Positions 40,695 through 49,862 of a stretch of DNA of 64,000 bases are shown here, piece by piece. The stretch is from Actinomyces sp. HPA0247 (GTDB taxonomy: Bacteria > Actinomycetota > Actinomycetes > Actinomycetales > Actinomycetaceae): contig KE150450.1 in assembly GCA_000411415.1 (NCBI GenBank), positions 818,932-882,931 of the forward strand, read 5' to 3'. Below the pieces are notes generated by a model. The model was not told the origin of the DNA. It made no database searches and was given only the letters and a program-made list of their open reading frames with translations. The position numbers were made by a program, and so were the translations under genes. Position 1 is the stretch's first letter, and every line of letters begins with the position of its first letter.

Positions 40695-40942
40695 TTATCC
40701 ACAATGTGTGCACAGGCCTGTGGAAAGCCGTGCACGGGGAAATTCTAGACGGCCCAATGAATGACAACGATGTGACTGTGATGAGCATATCTGCCCTGAC
40801 AGATCGGTCATTTCACGTTGTGCACAGGCGTCGTCGGCGTTGTGCACAGGTTATCCACAATATGTGCACATGCCCGTGCACAGCGCCGGTCGCGCAATCT
40901 CCTACAACGCGTTAGTCTTCGCCTGAAGGCCCTCTATCCACA
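40695..40942. promoter_or_regulatory. DnaA-box cluster upstream of dnaB
   Basis: In the 343-base gap between the MATE gene and dnaB I read TTATCCACA at 40695-40703 and 40851-40859 (both perfect), TTGTGCACA at 40818-40826 and 40840-40848, TGTGGAAAG at 40719-40727 (reverse), ATGTGCACA at 40862-40870 and CTATCCACA at 40934-40942. Density rivals that of oriC, and the boxes are closer to consensus. The cluster could let DnaA control dnaB, or titrate DnaA. Confidence 0.75.
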
Positions 40943-41020
40943 GGGCTTCAGGCCGCGCTCGCGGCACTCAGCCCGGCCCCGGCCTCGTCCCTACACGCCC
41001 GCGCACCCGAGAGGATCACG

Positions 41021-42373
41021 ATGTCCGACGACCAGTTCGACCGCGTCCCCCCACAGGACATCGACGCGGAGATGAGCGTCCTCGGATCGATGATGCTGAC
41101 GACCGAGGCCGCCAACGTCGTGTCCGAAATGCTGCGCGGGCAGGACTTCTACCAGCCCAGCCACGAGACCATCTTCGACACCATCGTCGAACTCAACGGC
41201 CGCGCCGAACCCGCCGACGCGATCACCGTCGCCGGCGAACTCAAACGCGCGGGCCTCCTGTCGAAGGTCGGCGGCGCCGCCTACCTGCACACCCTCATCG
41301 CCTCCGTGCCCACCGCCGCGAACGCCGCGTACTACGCGCGCATCGTGCGCGAGCGGGCCATCATGCGTCGCCTCGTCACCGCGGGCACGCGCGTCGTCCA
41401 GCTCGGCTACGCGGACGCCGGCGGCGACGTCGACGAGATCGTCGACCAGGCCCAGGCCGAGGTCTACGCCGTCTCCGACGGGCGCGAAACCACCGACTAC
41501 GTGTCCATGACGCAGATGAGCTCCGACATCCTCAACGCGCTCGAAGACATCGAGAAGAACCAGGGCAAGCTCAACGGCGTGCCCACCGGCTTCACCGACC
41601 TCGACGAACTCACCCAGGGCCTGCACGGCGGCCAGATGATCATCGTCGCCGCCCGACCCGCCATGGGTAAATCCACGCTCGCCCTGGATTTTTGCCGATC
41701 GGCGTCCATGAAGCACGGCATCACCTCGCTCATCTTCTCGCTGGAAATGAGCTCGCAGGAAATCGCGATGCGCATGCTCTCCGCCGAATCCGGCGTACGC
41801 CTGTCCAAGATGCAGGCCGGCAAGATGAGCGACGTCGACTGGCGCAAGGTCGCCGAAACCACCTCGCGCATGAGCGAGGCACCCCTGTACGTCGACGACT
41901 CCGCGAACATCACCATCTCCGAGATCCGCTCGAAGTGCCGCCGCCTCAAGCAGCAGGAAAACCTCGGCCTCGTCGTCATCGACTACCTCCAGCTGATGAC
42001 GAGCGGCCGCCAGGTCGAGTCGCGTCAGCAGGAAGTCTCCGCAATGTCGCGAAACCTCAAGCTCCTGGCCAAGGACCTCGATATTCCGGTCATCGCCGTT
42101 GCGCAGCTGAACCGTAACTCCGAGGGCCGCACCGACCGCAAGCCCATGATGAGCGACCTGCGTGAATCCGGGTCGCTCGAGCAGGACGCGGACATCATTA
42201 TTCTGCTGCACCGCCCCGACTACTACGACAAGGAAGACCGCCCCGGCGAGGCCGACATCATCGTTGCCAAGCACCGCGCCGGCGCGACCGCGACCGTCAC
42301 CGCCCTCTTTCAGGGCGACATGGCGCGCTTCGTCAACTACACGGGACGCCCCGAGCCCGGCGGCGGAGAGTAA
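41021..42373 (+). CDS. dnaB: Replicative DNA helicase DnaB
   Basis: DnaB is the ring helicase that unwinds the fork. The 450-residue protein has the N-terminal domain (PPQDIDAEMSVLGSMML, HETIFDTIVEL) and a RecA-like core with Walker A ARPAMGKST at ~211-219, Walker B VVIDYLQLM, and QEVSAMSRNLKLLAKDL. No intein interrupts it, unlike in some actinobacteria. GAGAGG lies nine bases before ATG 41021. Its likely loader dciA is near the window start. Confidence 0.97.
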   Translation: MSDDQFDRVPPQDIDAEMSVLGSMMLTTEAANVVSEMLRGQDFYQPSHETIFDTIVELNGRAEPADAITVAGELKRAGLLSKVGGAAYLHTLIASVPTAANAAYYARIVRERAIMRRLVTAGTRVVQLGYADAGGDVDEIVDQAQAEVYAVSDGRETTDYVSMTQMSSDILNALEDIEKNQGKLNGVPTGFTDLDELTQGLHGGQMIIVAARPAMGKSTLALDFCRSASMKHGITSLIFSLEMSSQEIAMRMLSAESGVRLSKMQAGKMSDVDWRKVAETTSRMSEAPLYVDDSANITISEIRSKCRRLKQQENLGLVVIDYLQLMTSGRQVESRQQEVSAMSRNLKLLAKDLDIPVIAVAQLNRNSEGRTDRKPMMSDLRESGSLEQDADIIILLHRPDYYDKEDRPGEADIIVAKHRAGATATVTALFQGDMARFVNYTGRPEPGGGE

Positions 42374-42445
42374 GGGCGGTTTGCCCGGGCCCCGGTGGTG
42401 CGGGCCCCGCCTGATCTCCGGCCGCCGCGTGGCTGGTGTGTTTTG

Positions 42446-42860
42446 GTCTGGCCGCTGTGTGTGCCGGTGGGCGGCGGCCCGCCCGCGAGCCGTCCGCGCA
42501 GCGTGTTGTTGCTTGGGGCGCCGCCGGTGTTCTGGGCGCCGGAGGGCCCGACTCGTCGGGCCGGGCTGCTTTGTGCGCCCGTGGGCGGCGGCCCGCCCGC
42601 TCGCCGTCCGCGCCGCGAGCTGCGCTCGGCGCGTCGTCTCGAAGCCCGGCCAGGCCCCGCCGCCGCCCACGGCCGCCGCAGCCAGGCCCTCCGGACCCTC
42701 CGGCACCCTCCACACCAGTGGCGCCTGTTTGCTGGTGGCTGGTTCGGCGCGTTTTCCGCCCTGGCCCTGCGGCCGCCCACCGGCACCGCAGCCAGGCCCT
42801 CCGGCCCCTCCGGCACCCTCCACACCGGCGGCGCTTGTGTCGCTGTGCGTGGCTAGCGCG
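42446..42860 (+). repeat. GC-rich dispersed block (family F/G), island III
   Basis: The longest copy of this block. It includes GTGGGCGGCGGCCCGCCCGC twice (~42467 and ~42582), CGAGCCGTCCGCG, TCGAAGCCCGGCCAGGCC, and two runs of CCAGGCCCTCCGG then CACCCTCCACACC. It has relatives at 21984 and 61976. Open frames across it on both strands are repeat-derived and I do not call them. The 72 bases between dnaB and the block hold nothing obvious. Confidence 0.75.
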
Positions 42861-42879
42861 CTCACCGCTCACCCCCTAG

Positions 42880-42991
42880 CAATTTCGCATGCAATTCCCC
42901 CACGACTCTTTCAAACTATGAATTTGTGGTGTTGGAATTCCAACGTTTTCAGACTTTGTTGAAACTTCACCCAATCGAATTGCATGCGACT
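42880..42991. repeat. Family-A palindrome, copy 4
   Basis: The arms are AATTTCGCATGCAATTCCCC and GAATTGCATGCGA. The centre GTTGGAATTCCAAC is here a perfect 14-base palindrome. Centre and right GAATT are 42 bases apart (42935, 42977). Confidence 0.88.
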
Positions 42992-43016
42992 TTTGCTTGG
43001 TGCGCTGTCTCGGAGC

Positions 43017-43135
43017 CTGGCCAGGCTCTGCGGCCGCCCACCGGCACCGCAGCCAGGCCCTCCGGCCCCTCCGGCGCCCTCCACACCGGCGGCGCTTGTG
43101 TCGCTGTGCGTTGCTAGCACGCTCACCGCTCACCC
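43017..43135 (+). repeat. Duplicate of the family-G segment between two palindromes
   Basis: It repeats, nearly unchanged, the segment at ~42769-42878 (CGGCCGCCCACCGGCACCGC, then CCTCCGGCCCCTCCGG and the GGCGGCGCTTGTGTCGCTGTG ending). The segment plus palindrome unit is thus tandemly duplicated with a ~260-base period. Confidence 0.85.
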
Positions 43136-43138
43136 CCT

Positions 43139-43254
43139 AGCAATTTCGCATGCAATTCCCCCACGACTCTTTCAAACTATGAATTTGTGGTGTTGGAATT
43201 GCAGCGTTTCTGAGCATTGTTGAAATTTCATGCAATCGAATTGCATGCGAAATT
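43139..43254. repeat. Family-A palindrome, copy 5
   Basis: Near-identical to copy 4 in the left half and closer to copy 1 in the right arm (GAATTGCATGCGAAATT). Centre GAATT 43196 and right GAATT 43238 are 42 bases apart. Confidence 0.88.
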
Positions 43255-43334
43255 GGGGGAGGGGCGCGTTGGTGGGGCGAGGTGCGTGTTGGTGCGTGAC
43301 TTTATTCGCCCTGTGTGGCCTATTGGTGGTGAAA

Positions 43335-43716
43335 GCGATACAAAATTCTCCCTGCTGGCGCAAAATGCGTCGAAAATGGGTATTTCGGGCGTGCTGGGAG
43401 AGTTTTGTACCGGTTGGGCTCGCCGAGGCTGCGAGCCGGGAGAGTTTTGTACCGACACCGGCCCCGCGTGCGGTACAAAGTTCTCCCTGCTTGGTCTGGT
43501 GGTGGGTGTGAGCGCGAAAAAGTTCTCCCAGCGCACGAAAAATGCCCCAAAAATGGCGTTTTATGGCCTGCCGGGCGAGTTTTTTCGCGAAAACACCGTA
43601 GTAGGGGCTGCGCTGGGCGAACTTTGTCGCGGGTGAGCCTGTGAAGGCCCCGCGCTGGGCGAACTTTGTCGCGCATGATGCCAGATGTGCCCCGTGCTGG
43701 GAGAGTTTTGTACCGG
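43335..43716. repeat. Family-B double array, island III
   Basis: Two modules lie side by side. Module 1 has a left arm ending 43352 and right arms at 43396 and 43438, all GGGAGAGTTTTGTACCG type. Module 2 has left arms ending 43487 and 43529 and right arms at 43573, 43615, 43657 and 43699. The first three are of the GGGCGA...TCGCG type and the last is GGGAGAGTTTTGTACCG. Every right-arm step is exactly 42 and both dyad gaps are 44. Confidence 0.92.
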
Positions 43717-43762
43717 GGCCCGCCATGGCCGCTGCCCCCGCCGCCCGGCGTGCCCGTCGGAG

Positions 43763-44713
43763 TCAGGCTTGGTGACCTGCCCGGGCCAGGCGCTTGGCGC
43801 GCACGGAGGAGACCAGCCAATCGGCGCTCAGGCACGCCAGCGCCACCCACACGACGCCCATCGCGATCCAGCGGAAGGTGGGCACGGTCTCATGGAAGAT
43901 GAATACGGCGACGAGGAGCTGCAGGGTCGGGCCCAGGTACTGCAGGAAGCCCATCGTCCCCAGGGTCAGTCCCCTTGCTGCCGAGGCGAACATGATGAGC
44001 GGGATCATCGTCAATGCGCCCGCGCCCACCAGGAGGGCCAGGTGAAGGGGCCACGAAAACCCGGAGCCGTCGGAAGACGCGATGGCATGGAAGGACGTGG
44101 AGGACGTGGCCACCAGATAGGCGTAGTAGCCGAGCAGGAAGGGTGAGACCGCCGCGGTTTCGATCGCCATGCCCGCGAGCGGGTCGACGCGCGCGGCCAC
44201 GTCCTTCTTCACCAGTGAATACAGGCCGAACGTCAGCGCGAGCGTGAGGGAGACGATGGGGACCGCGTGCTGGCCGATGACGAGGATGATGACGGCGATG
44301 ATGCCGAGGATGAGGGCGAGCGTCTGGATCGGGGTGACTCGCTCGCGCAGCACGATGAGTCCCAGCGCGATCGTGACGAGGGGGTTGATGAAGTAGCCGA
44401 CTGCCGCGTCGGTCGTGTGTCCGGCGAGGACCGCGTACACGTACACCGACCAGTTGACGACGACGAGCGCGCCCGCGACCGCGAGGCGCCACAGGGCTCC
44501 GCGGTCCGCGATGAGTGCGCGCACCTTCCCGAGCGACCCCGTCACAGCGAGCGCAACCACGCAGAAGAACAAGCCCCAGACCGCGCGGTGGACGATGACC
44601 TCAACGGCGCCGGCGGGGGAGAGCAGCGAGAAGTACAGGGGGAAGAAACCCCAGATCACGTAGCAGGAGACGCCGAGGGCGAGTGCGCGTGGATCGTTCT
44701 TCTGGGTGCTCAT
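43763..44713 (-). CDS. rarD: RarD/EamA-family transporter
   Basis: The 316-residue protein has ten predicted membrane helices and the RarD opening ALGVSCYVIWGFFPLYFSLL, with HRAVWGLFF and NWSVYVYAVLAGHTTDAAVGYFINPL. RarD proteins are drug/metabolite superfamily permeases with poorly known substrates. Its ATG overlaps the hemA stop (ATGA), so it is translationally coupled to hemA. The island III repeats start 46 bases past its stop. Confidence 0.9.
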   Translation of the reverse strand: MSTQKNDPRALALGVSCYVIWGFFPLYFSLLSPAGAVEVIVHRAVWGLFFCVVALAVTGSLGKVRALIADRGALWRLAVAGALVVVNWSVYVYAVLAGHTTDAAVGYFINPLVTIALGLIVLRERVTPIQTLALILGIIAVIILVIGQHAVPIVSLTLALTFGLYSLVKKDVAARVDPLAGMAIETAAVSPFLLGYYAYLVATSSTSFHAIASSDGSGFSWPLHLALLVGAGALTMIPLIMFASAARGLTLGTMGFLQYLGPTLQLLVAVFIFHETVPTFRWIAMGVVWVALACLSADWLVSSVRAKRLARAGHQA

Positions 44714-46050
44714 GCTCCCAGTGTATGAACATCGCGGGGGCAGGCGCCGACGAGGGAATCGCTGTGATCACCTGGCGAGAAAGCGTGAGGGGCTGTGTCC
44801 CCCGTAATAAGGGCGGTCTCGTCGATGCCGAGGACCACGCTCAGGGCCTCCAGGTAGCGTTCCTGCTGGCTCTCCTCGCCCGCCCGGCGCGCGAGCACGG
44901 TCGGGTTGTGGATGAGTCGCGCGGCCAGGTGGCGCAGTGCGCGGGCCGCGTCGTCGGTCGAGAGGGGGGCGTCGCTGAGGCGGTCGATCTCCTCCTCGAC
45001 GATGCGGAAGACGCGCGAGCGCAGGTGTCGCACGACGGGGTCCATGGAGCGTGCGCCGAGGCCGCGCTCGAAGGAGGTGACCTCCTCGTCGATGATGGTG
45101 CGGGCGCGCGTCAGCGCGTCAGCATCGGCTGCCGGGACCGACGCCTGGATGGTCGGCAGGTCGATGAGGGTCACGTTTGGCAGCGAGGCGACGGAGCTTT
45201 CGGTGTCGCGCATGAGCGCGAGGTCCAGGACGACGGTGCGCCCGGAGGCTGCGGCCATGTCGCGGGTCAGGATGGGGCTTCCCAGCCCTCGGCAGGTCAC
45301 GACCAGGTCGGCGCGCTCCAGAGCAGAGGGCAGGTCTGCGGCATCAACCCAGCCGATGCCTCGTCCCTGAGCGAATTCGCGGGCGCGCCCAGACGTCGAG
45401 TAGACCGACACGTCCGATGCGCCGAGCGCGTTCAGGGCGCTGACGGTCGCCCCCGCGTAGGCGCCCGTGCCGACGATGAGCACGCGCGTGTCCTCCCACG
45501 GTCCCAGGTGATCGGCAGCCATGTCGAGGCCGACGGCGACGACCGAGCGGCCAGCCCCCGCCAGCCCGGTCTCGGTGGCGACGCGGCGCGAGGTGGCCGA
45601 GGCCCGCTCGGCGGCGCGTCCCAGGTCGCAGCTGAGGGTCCCGTCCTCCCAGGCGGTGCGCGCGGCGCGGCGCATCTGCCCGGCGATCTCGCGCTCGCCG
45701 ATGACCATGGATTCCAGGCCGGATGCCGTCGCGAAAAGATCGACGAGGCCGGCGCGGCCCCACAGGTGCCGCAGCTGTACGTCGGCGCGCGGGGTGCCCG
45801 AGGCGGTGGCGAGCTCGCGCTCTACCGCGTCCTTGAGCGCGTGGGGGTCGGCCGAGGCCGGAGCGTCGACGTAGATGGTGACGCGATTGCAGGTGCGCAG
45901 GACCATGACTCCGCGCACCTGCGCCAGCGAGCGCATGAGGGTAGGGCCGAGGTCGGTCGCTCCGGAGAGCCGGGCGATGTCGTCGAGGGGGGCGTAGCGG
46001 TGGTCCGCGGAAAGCACATGAATAGTCACAACGCGTCCATTTAAGGGCAC
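44710..46050 (-). CDS. hemA: Glutamyl-tRNA reductase
   Basis: HemA reduces glutamyl-tRNA to glutamate-1-semialdehyde, the first step of C5 heme synthesis. The 446-residue protein shows the catalytic Cys in VLRTCNRVTIYV, the specificity region ATASGLESMVIGEREIAGQ, an NADPH-binding site LIVGTGAYAGATV and the C-terminal dimer domain. The GTG at 46050 has a weak GAGAAGA upstream. A GTG at 46029 (giving VTIHVLSADHR) would match relatives better but lacks a Shine-Dalgarno. It diverges from the other hem genes. Confidence 0.94.
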   Translation of the reverse strand: MPLNGRVVTIHVLSADHRYAPLDDIARLSGATDLGPTLMRSLAQVRGVMVLRTCNRVTIYVDAPASADPHALKDAVERELATASGTPRADVQLRHLWGRAGLVDLFATASGLESMVIGEREIAGQMRRAARTAWEDGTLSCDLGRAAERASATSRRVATETGLAGAGRSVVAVGLDMAADHLGPWEDTRVLIVGTGAYAGATVSALNALGASDVSVYSTSGRAREFAQGRGIGWVDAADLPSALERADLVVTCRGLGSPILTRDMAAASGRTVVLDLALMRDTESSVASLPNVTLIDLPTIQASVPAADADALTRARTIIDEEVTSFERGLGARSMDPVVRHLRSRVFRIVEEEIDRLSDAPLSTDDAARALRHLAARLIHNPTVLARRAGEESQQERYLEALSVVLGIDETALITGDTAPHAFSPGDHSDSLVGACPRDVHTLGA

Positions 46051-46270
46051 CGTCTTCTCGCGGGCAGAGGGGCGAAGCTATTTATGTTGGTGACGCCGTG
46101 TCATTTCGATATGTCGGTGAAATAAATGGCGCACTCCCGCGGATAAATAGGCGTAAAGCCAAGCTATTCCATGCTTTTGCGACGTGTGAGAAATTGTCTT
46201 GAACTAGACTGGAAAACGACGGAAACGCGCGAATTAACGCACGAAAACATCATTAAATTAAGGGAGACAC
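46051..46270. promoter_or_regulatory. AT-rich divergent control region between hemA and hemE
   Basis: The 220-base gap is clearly lower in GC than its surroundings, for example around GATAAATAGGCGTAAAGCC and AACATCATTAAATTAAGGG. It must hold the promoters of both hem transcription units. I cannot assign firm -35/-10 pairs or an operator. Confidence 0.55.
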
Positions 46271-47368
46271 ATGACGACGCCCCCGCTGATCGCCGCCCTC
46301 ACCGGGCAACGCGGGAACACCCCCGTGTGGTTCATGCGTCAGGCTGGACGCTCCCTGCCGGAGTATCGCCAGCTGCGCGCCGACGTCGGCCTGCCCATGC
46401 TCGAGGCCTGCCTGCGGCCCGACGTGGCCGCCGAGGCAACGGTGCAGCCCGTGCGACGCCATGGCGTGGACGCGGGCATCTTCTTTTCGGACATTATGGT
46501 CCCCCTGCGCTTGGCCGGTGTGGGCGTCGAGATTGAGCCGGGTGTCGGCCCGGTCCTCGACCACCCCTATCGAACGCGCGAGAGCATTGATGAACTACTG
46601 AGCCATCACTACGGGGAGGGCTCCTGGACCGATTCCACCGGGCGCACGCGCGACTGCGCCGACGGGGCTCAGGCGGTGCGCGACGGCGTCGCAACGGCGG
46701 TGCGCGAGCTAGGATCCACCCCGCTCATCGGCTTCGGCGGCGCCCCTTTCACGCTGGCCGCCTACATGGTCGAGGGGCGTCCCTCGCGCGATCACATGGC
46801 TGCGCGGTCGCTCGCGGCGTCGGACCCGGGCGCGTGGGACGCGCTCATGACCTGGTGTGCGCGGGTGAGCGCCGACTTCATCACTGCTCAGGTCGAGGCG
46901 GGGGCCAGCGCGGCGCAGCTCTTCGACTCGTGGGTGGGCTCCCTCTCGCCTCGTACCTATCGCGAGTCTGTTGCGCCGTACTCGCGCATGGTCGCACAGC
47001 GCGTCGCGGGTGCCGTCAGCCCGGTGACGGGCGAGCGCGCCCCGCTCATCCACTTCGGCACGGGCAGCGCCCCGATCCTGTTCGATATGGCCGAGGTCGG
47101 GGCCGACTGCGTGGGCGTCGACTGGAAGACGGACCTGTCGTGGGCCATTGAGCAGGTGCCTGGAAAGGCCGTACAGGGAAACCTGGACCCCGCGCTGTTG
47201 CAGGCCCCGTGGCCTGTTATCGAACAGGCTGTTCGAGATATTCTGAACGCGGGACGGGCTGCCCCCGGGCACGTCTTTAACCTCGGGCACGGCGTGCCGC
47301 CCACGACCGACCCCGACGTGCTGACGCGCATCGTCGAGCTGGTGCACGAGCTGGGGGAGGCCCGATGA
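46271..47368 (+). CDS. hemE: Uroporphyrinogen decarboxylase
   Basis: HemE removes four carboxyl groups from uroporphyrinogen III to give coproporphyrinogen III. The 365-residue protein has the signature WFMRQAGRSLPEYR, FFSDIMVPLR, IGFGGAPFTLAAYMVEG and the C-terminal GHVFNLGHGVPP. AAGGGAG lies five bases before ATG 46271. Its stop overlaps the hemY start (ATGA). Confidence 0.97.
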   Translation: MTTPPLIAALTGQRGNTPVWFMRQAGRSLPEYRQLRADVGLPMLEACLRPDVAAEATVQPVRRHGVDAGIFFSDIMVPLRLAGVGVEIEPGVGPVLDHPYRTRESIDELLSHHYGEGSWTDSTGRTRDCADGAQAVRDGVATAVRELGSTPLIGFGGAPFTLAAYMVEGRPSRDHMAARSLAASDPGAWDALMTWCARVSADFITAQVEAGASAAQLFDSWVGSLSPRTYRESVAPYSRMVAQRVAGAVSPVTGERAPLIHFGTGSAPILFDMAEVGADCVGVDWKTDLSWAIEQVPGKAVQGNLDPALLQAPWPVIEQAVRDILNAGRAAPGHVFNLGHGVPPTTDPDVLTRIVELVHELGEAR

Positions 47369-48831
47369 GCGCGCTCGACGCCATCCCCACCCACCCCGGC
47401 GCGGTCGTTGTCGGTGGAGGCATCGCCGGCCTCGTGAGCGCGTGGGAACTGGCCCGCGCGGGCGTGCGCCCCCTCCTGATCGAGGCGCGCGGCTACCTGG
47501 GCGGCCTCATCGCCCGCGGCACGGTCGGCGGAGCGAACGTAGACCTGGGCGCGGAAACATACGTCGTGCGCGGCGCCGACACCTCGTCGATCGTGGACGC
47601 CCTGGGGCTGACCTCGGTCGAGCCCGCCGGCTCGGGCGCCCGCCTCTACGCCCCCGCCCTGCGCGGCGGCTGGGAGCTGCGCCCCTTCCTGCGCGACTCG
47701 TTCCTGGGAATCCCGGCTCGCCCGGACGCGCCCGACTGCGCCCGCGTGCTCGGCGAGGCCGGGGTGCGCCGCGCCCTTGAGGATCGCTCGATGGGCGGCG
47801 GCGTCGGCATGGACGAGGCCGGGGAGACCCTGGCCGGTTTCGTGACCGCGCGCATGGGGCAGGCCGTGCTGGAGCGCTCGGTGCGGCCGATCATCGCGGG
47901 CATCTACACCGCCGACCCGACCATGTTGGCGACCGATACGGTCGCTCCCGGACTGCGCGCCGAGACCGCCCGTCACGGGTCCCTGACCGCTGCGGTCGCG
48001 GCGCGTCTGGCCGCCGCCGGATCGCGCCGCACCCCCGAAGCCTGCGTTGAGGGCGGCATGTTCGTTCTCGTCGACGCGCTGCGGGCCGCCATCGAAGAGG
48101 CGGGCGGTACCGTCCTGACCCGCACGGGCGCGTTCGCGATGACGCGCGAGGCCTCGGGATGGACCCTCGAGTGTGGGCCGACCAAGCCCGGGCCCACCCC
48201 CGGAGCTGAACCCGTGCCGAGCGGGCCGGGCGTGAGCGTGACGACGGAGCGCCTCGTCCTCGCCTGCAGCGCCAGCGCCGCACTGCGCCTGCTGACCCAG
48301 GCGCGCATCCCCGGCCTCGTGCCCGATGTGAGCGTTCCCGAGGGAGCGCCCATCGCGCGCCTCACCCTGGCCGTGCGCGCCCCCGAGCTGGACGACGCGC
48401 CCGTCTCCCAGGGCCTCCTGGTCGCGCCCGCTCCCGCCGACGAGCGGCCGGTGGTGGCCAAGGCCCTGTCCCACCTCAACGTCAAATGGCCCTGGCTCGC
48501 CGACCAACTCCCGCCCCACACGCACCTGCTGCGCCTGTCCTACGGGCGCCTCGGCGAGGCCGAACCCGACGTCACCGTCGAAGGCGCCCTGCGCGATATC
48601 CGCACGCTCACCGGCGTGGACATCGCGCCCGAGGCTGTCACCGACCACCTGCTCGCCCGCTGGAACGGCACGCTCCCGCCCCTGCCCCCCGAGTATCGCG
48701 GGCGCGTGAGAGCACTCGAGGAACAGGTGCGCCCCTTGGGCAGCGTGGCGCTCACGGGCGCCTGGGTCGCCGGAACCGGCATCGCCTCCGTCGTCTCCCA
48801 CGCACGCACGGGCGCGAAAGGACTGCTATGA
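47365..48831 (+). CDS. hemY: Copro-/protoporphyrinogen oxidase (HemY/CgoX type)
   Basis: An FAD enzyme of 488 residues with an N-terminal dinucleotide-binding site VVGGGIAGLVSAWELARAG and a C-terminal FAD contact VALTGAWVAGTGIASVV. In actinobacteria such enzymes usually oxidise coproporphyrinogen III in the coproporphyrin-dependent route; which substrate is used here depends on whether hemQ and a ferrochelatase exist, and neither is in the window. It overlaps hemE and hemC by ATGA junctions. Confidence 0.92.
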   Translation: MSALDAIPTHPGAVVVGGGIAGLVSAWELARAGVRPLLIEARGYLGGLIARGTVGGANVDLGAETYVVRGADTSSIVDALGLTSVEPAGSGARLYAPALRGGWELRPFLRDSFLGIPARPDAPDCARVLGEAGVRRALEDRSMGGGVGMDEAGETLAGFVTARMGQAVLERSVRPIIAGIYTADPTMLATDTVAPGLRAETARHGSLTAAVAARLAAAGSRRTPEACVEGGMFVLVDALRAAIEEAGGTVLTRTGAFAMTREASGWTLECGPTKPGPTPGAEPVPSGPGVSVTTERLVLACSASAALRLLTQARIPGLVPDVSVPEGAPIARLTLAVRAPELDDAPVSQGLLVAPAPADERPVVAKALSHLNVKWPWLADQLPPHTHLLRLSYGRLGEAEPDVTVEGALRDIRTLTGVDIAPEAVTDHLLARWNGTLPPLPPEYRGRVRALEEQVRPLGSVALTGAWVAGTGIASVVSHARTGAKGLL

Positions 48832-49862
48832 CCACGCGGACATTCGTTCTGGGAACCAGGGGATCGTGCCTGGCGCTCGCCCAATCCACCACCGTCGCGC
48901 GGGCGATCGAAGAGGCCGGGGCTCGCCTCGGCGAGGACGTGCGCGTTCAGCTGGAGGTCGTGCGCACGCACGGCGACGTGTCCGCGGCACCCCTGGCGGC
49001 GCTCGGCGGCGTCGGTGTGTTCGCCGCGCAGCTGCGGCTCGCCCTCCTCGGAGGAGAGTGCGACCTGGCCGTCCACTCCTTCAAGGACCTGCCCACCGCC
49101 CCGACGCCGGGCCTGCGCATCGCGGCCGTCCCGCAGCGCGAAGACCCCCGCGATGCCCTGTGCGCTGCCGACGGGGCGACCCTGGCATCCCTGCCGGAGG
49201 GTGCGCTCGTCGGAACGGGCTCGCCCAGGCGCGCCGCCCAGGTGCTCGCCGCGCGCCCCGACCTGCGCGTCTGCGACCTGCGTGGCAACGTCCCCACGCG
49301 GCTCTCGCGTGTGCGCGGCATCGACCTGGGCGCCGACGCGGGCACTGCACCCTCCGCCCTCGGCACGGGCGAGCGTCTCGACGCGGTCGTCCTCGCCCTC
49401 TCCGGGCTGCGGCGCATCGGCCTCGACGCCCACGCCACCGACGTGCTCGACCCAGCCATCATGATGCCCGCCCCCTCGCAGGGCGCCCTCGCCATCGAAA
49501 CGCGCGACGAGTCGGACCCCCTCCTGCGAGCCCTCCTTGGCGCCCTTCACCATCGGCCGACCGCGCTCGCGGCCAGCGCCGAGCGCGCGGTCCTCTCCGC
49601 CCTGGGCGCGGGGTGCGCGGCACCCGTCGGTGCCTTTGCCCGCGTGGACGAGGCCTCCTCGACCCTCCTGCTCGACGCGCGCGTCATGAGCGTCGACGGG
49701 CGCGAGCGGGTCGAGGCGAGTGGTGCGCGCGCGCTCACGGACTTGGTTGGTCGCGGCGAGGCGGCCCGACTCGGCGAGGATGTGGCGCGCCAGCTGCTCG
49801 ACGGCGGCGCCGCCGAGGTCACCGACCTGGGAGCGACGAAAGCGCCGAGGCAATCCTCGTGA
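48828..49862 (+). CDS. hemC: Porphobilinogen deaminase (hydroxymethylbilane synthase)
   Basis: HemC joins four porphobilinogens into hydroxymethylbilane. The 344-residue protein opens FVLGTRGSCLALAQS and has LAVHSFKDLPT, GTGSPRRAAQ, RGNVPTRL and the cofactor-binding cysteine in LGAGCAAPVGA. The ATG at 48828 overlaps the hemY stop by four bases. An alternative in-frame start far upstream would lie inside hemY and is not needed. Confidence 0.97.
   Translation: MTTRTFVLGTRGSCLALAQSTTVARAIEEAGARLGEDVRVQLEVVRTHGDVSAAPLAALGGVGVFAAQLRLALLGGECDLAVHSFKDLPTAPTPGLRIAAVPQREDPRDALCAADGATLASLPEGALVGTGSPRRAAQVLAARPDLRVCDLRGNVPTRLSRVRGIDLGADAGTAPSALGTGERLDAVVLALSGLRRIGLDAHATDVLDPAIMMPAPSQGALAIETRDESDPLLRALLGALHHRPTALAASAERAVLSALGAGCAAPVGAFARVDEASSTLLLDARVMSVDGRERVEASGARALTDLVGRGEAARLGEDVARQLLDGGAAEVTDLGATKAPRQSS

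Noticed and set aside
40695-40942. A second replication origin at dnaB
   Set aside because: No AT-rich unwinding region is evident, and dnaA-dnaN at the window start is the standard origin. Regulation or DnaA titration is the simpler reading.
40991-42865. 624-codon minus-strand frame over dnaB and island III
   Set aside because: Its C-terminal two-thirds is the antisense of dnaB and its N-terminal part is repeat-derived.
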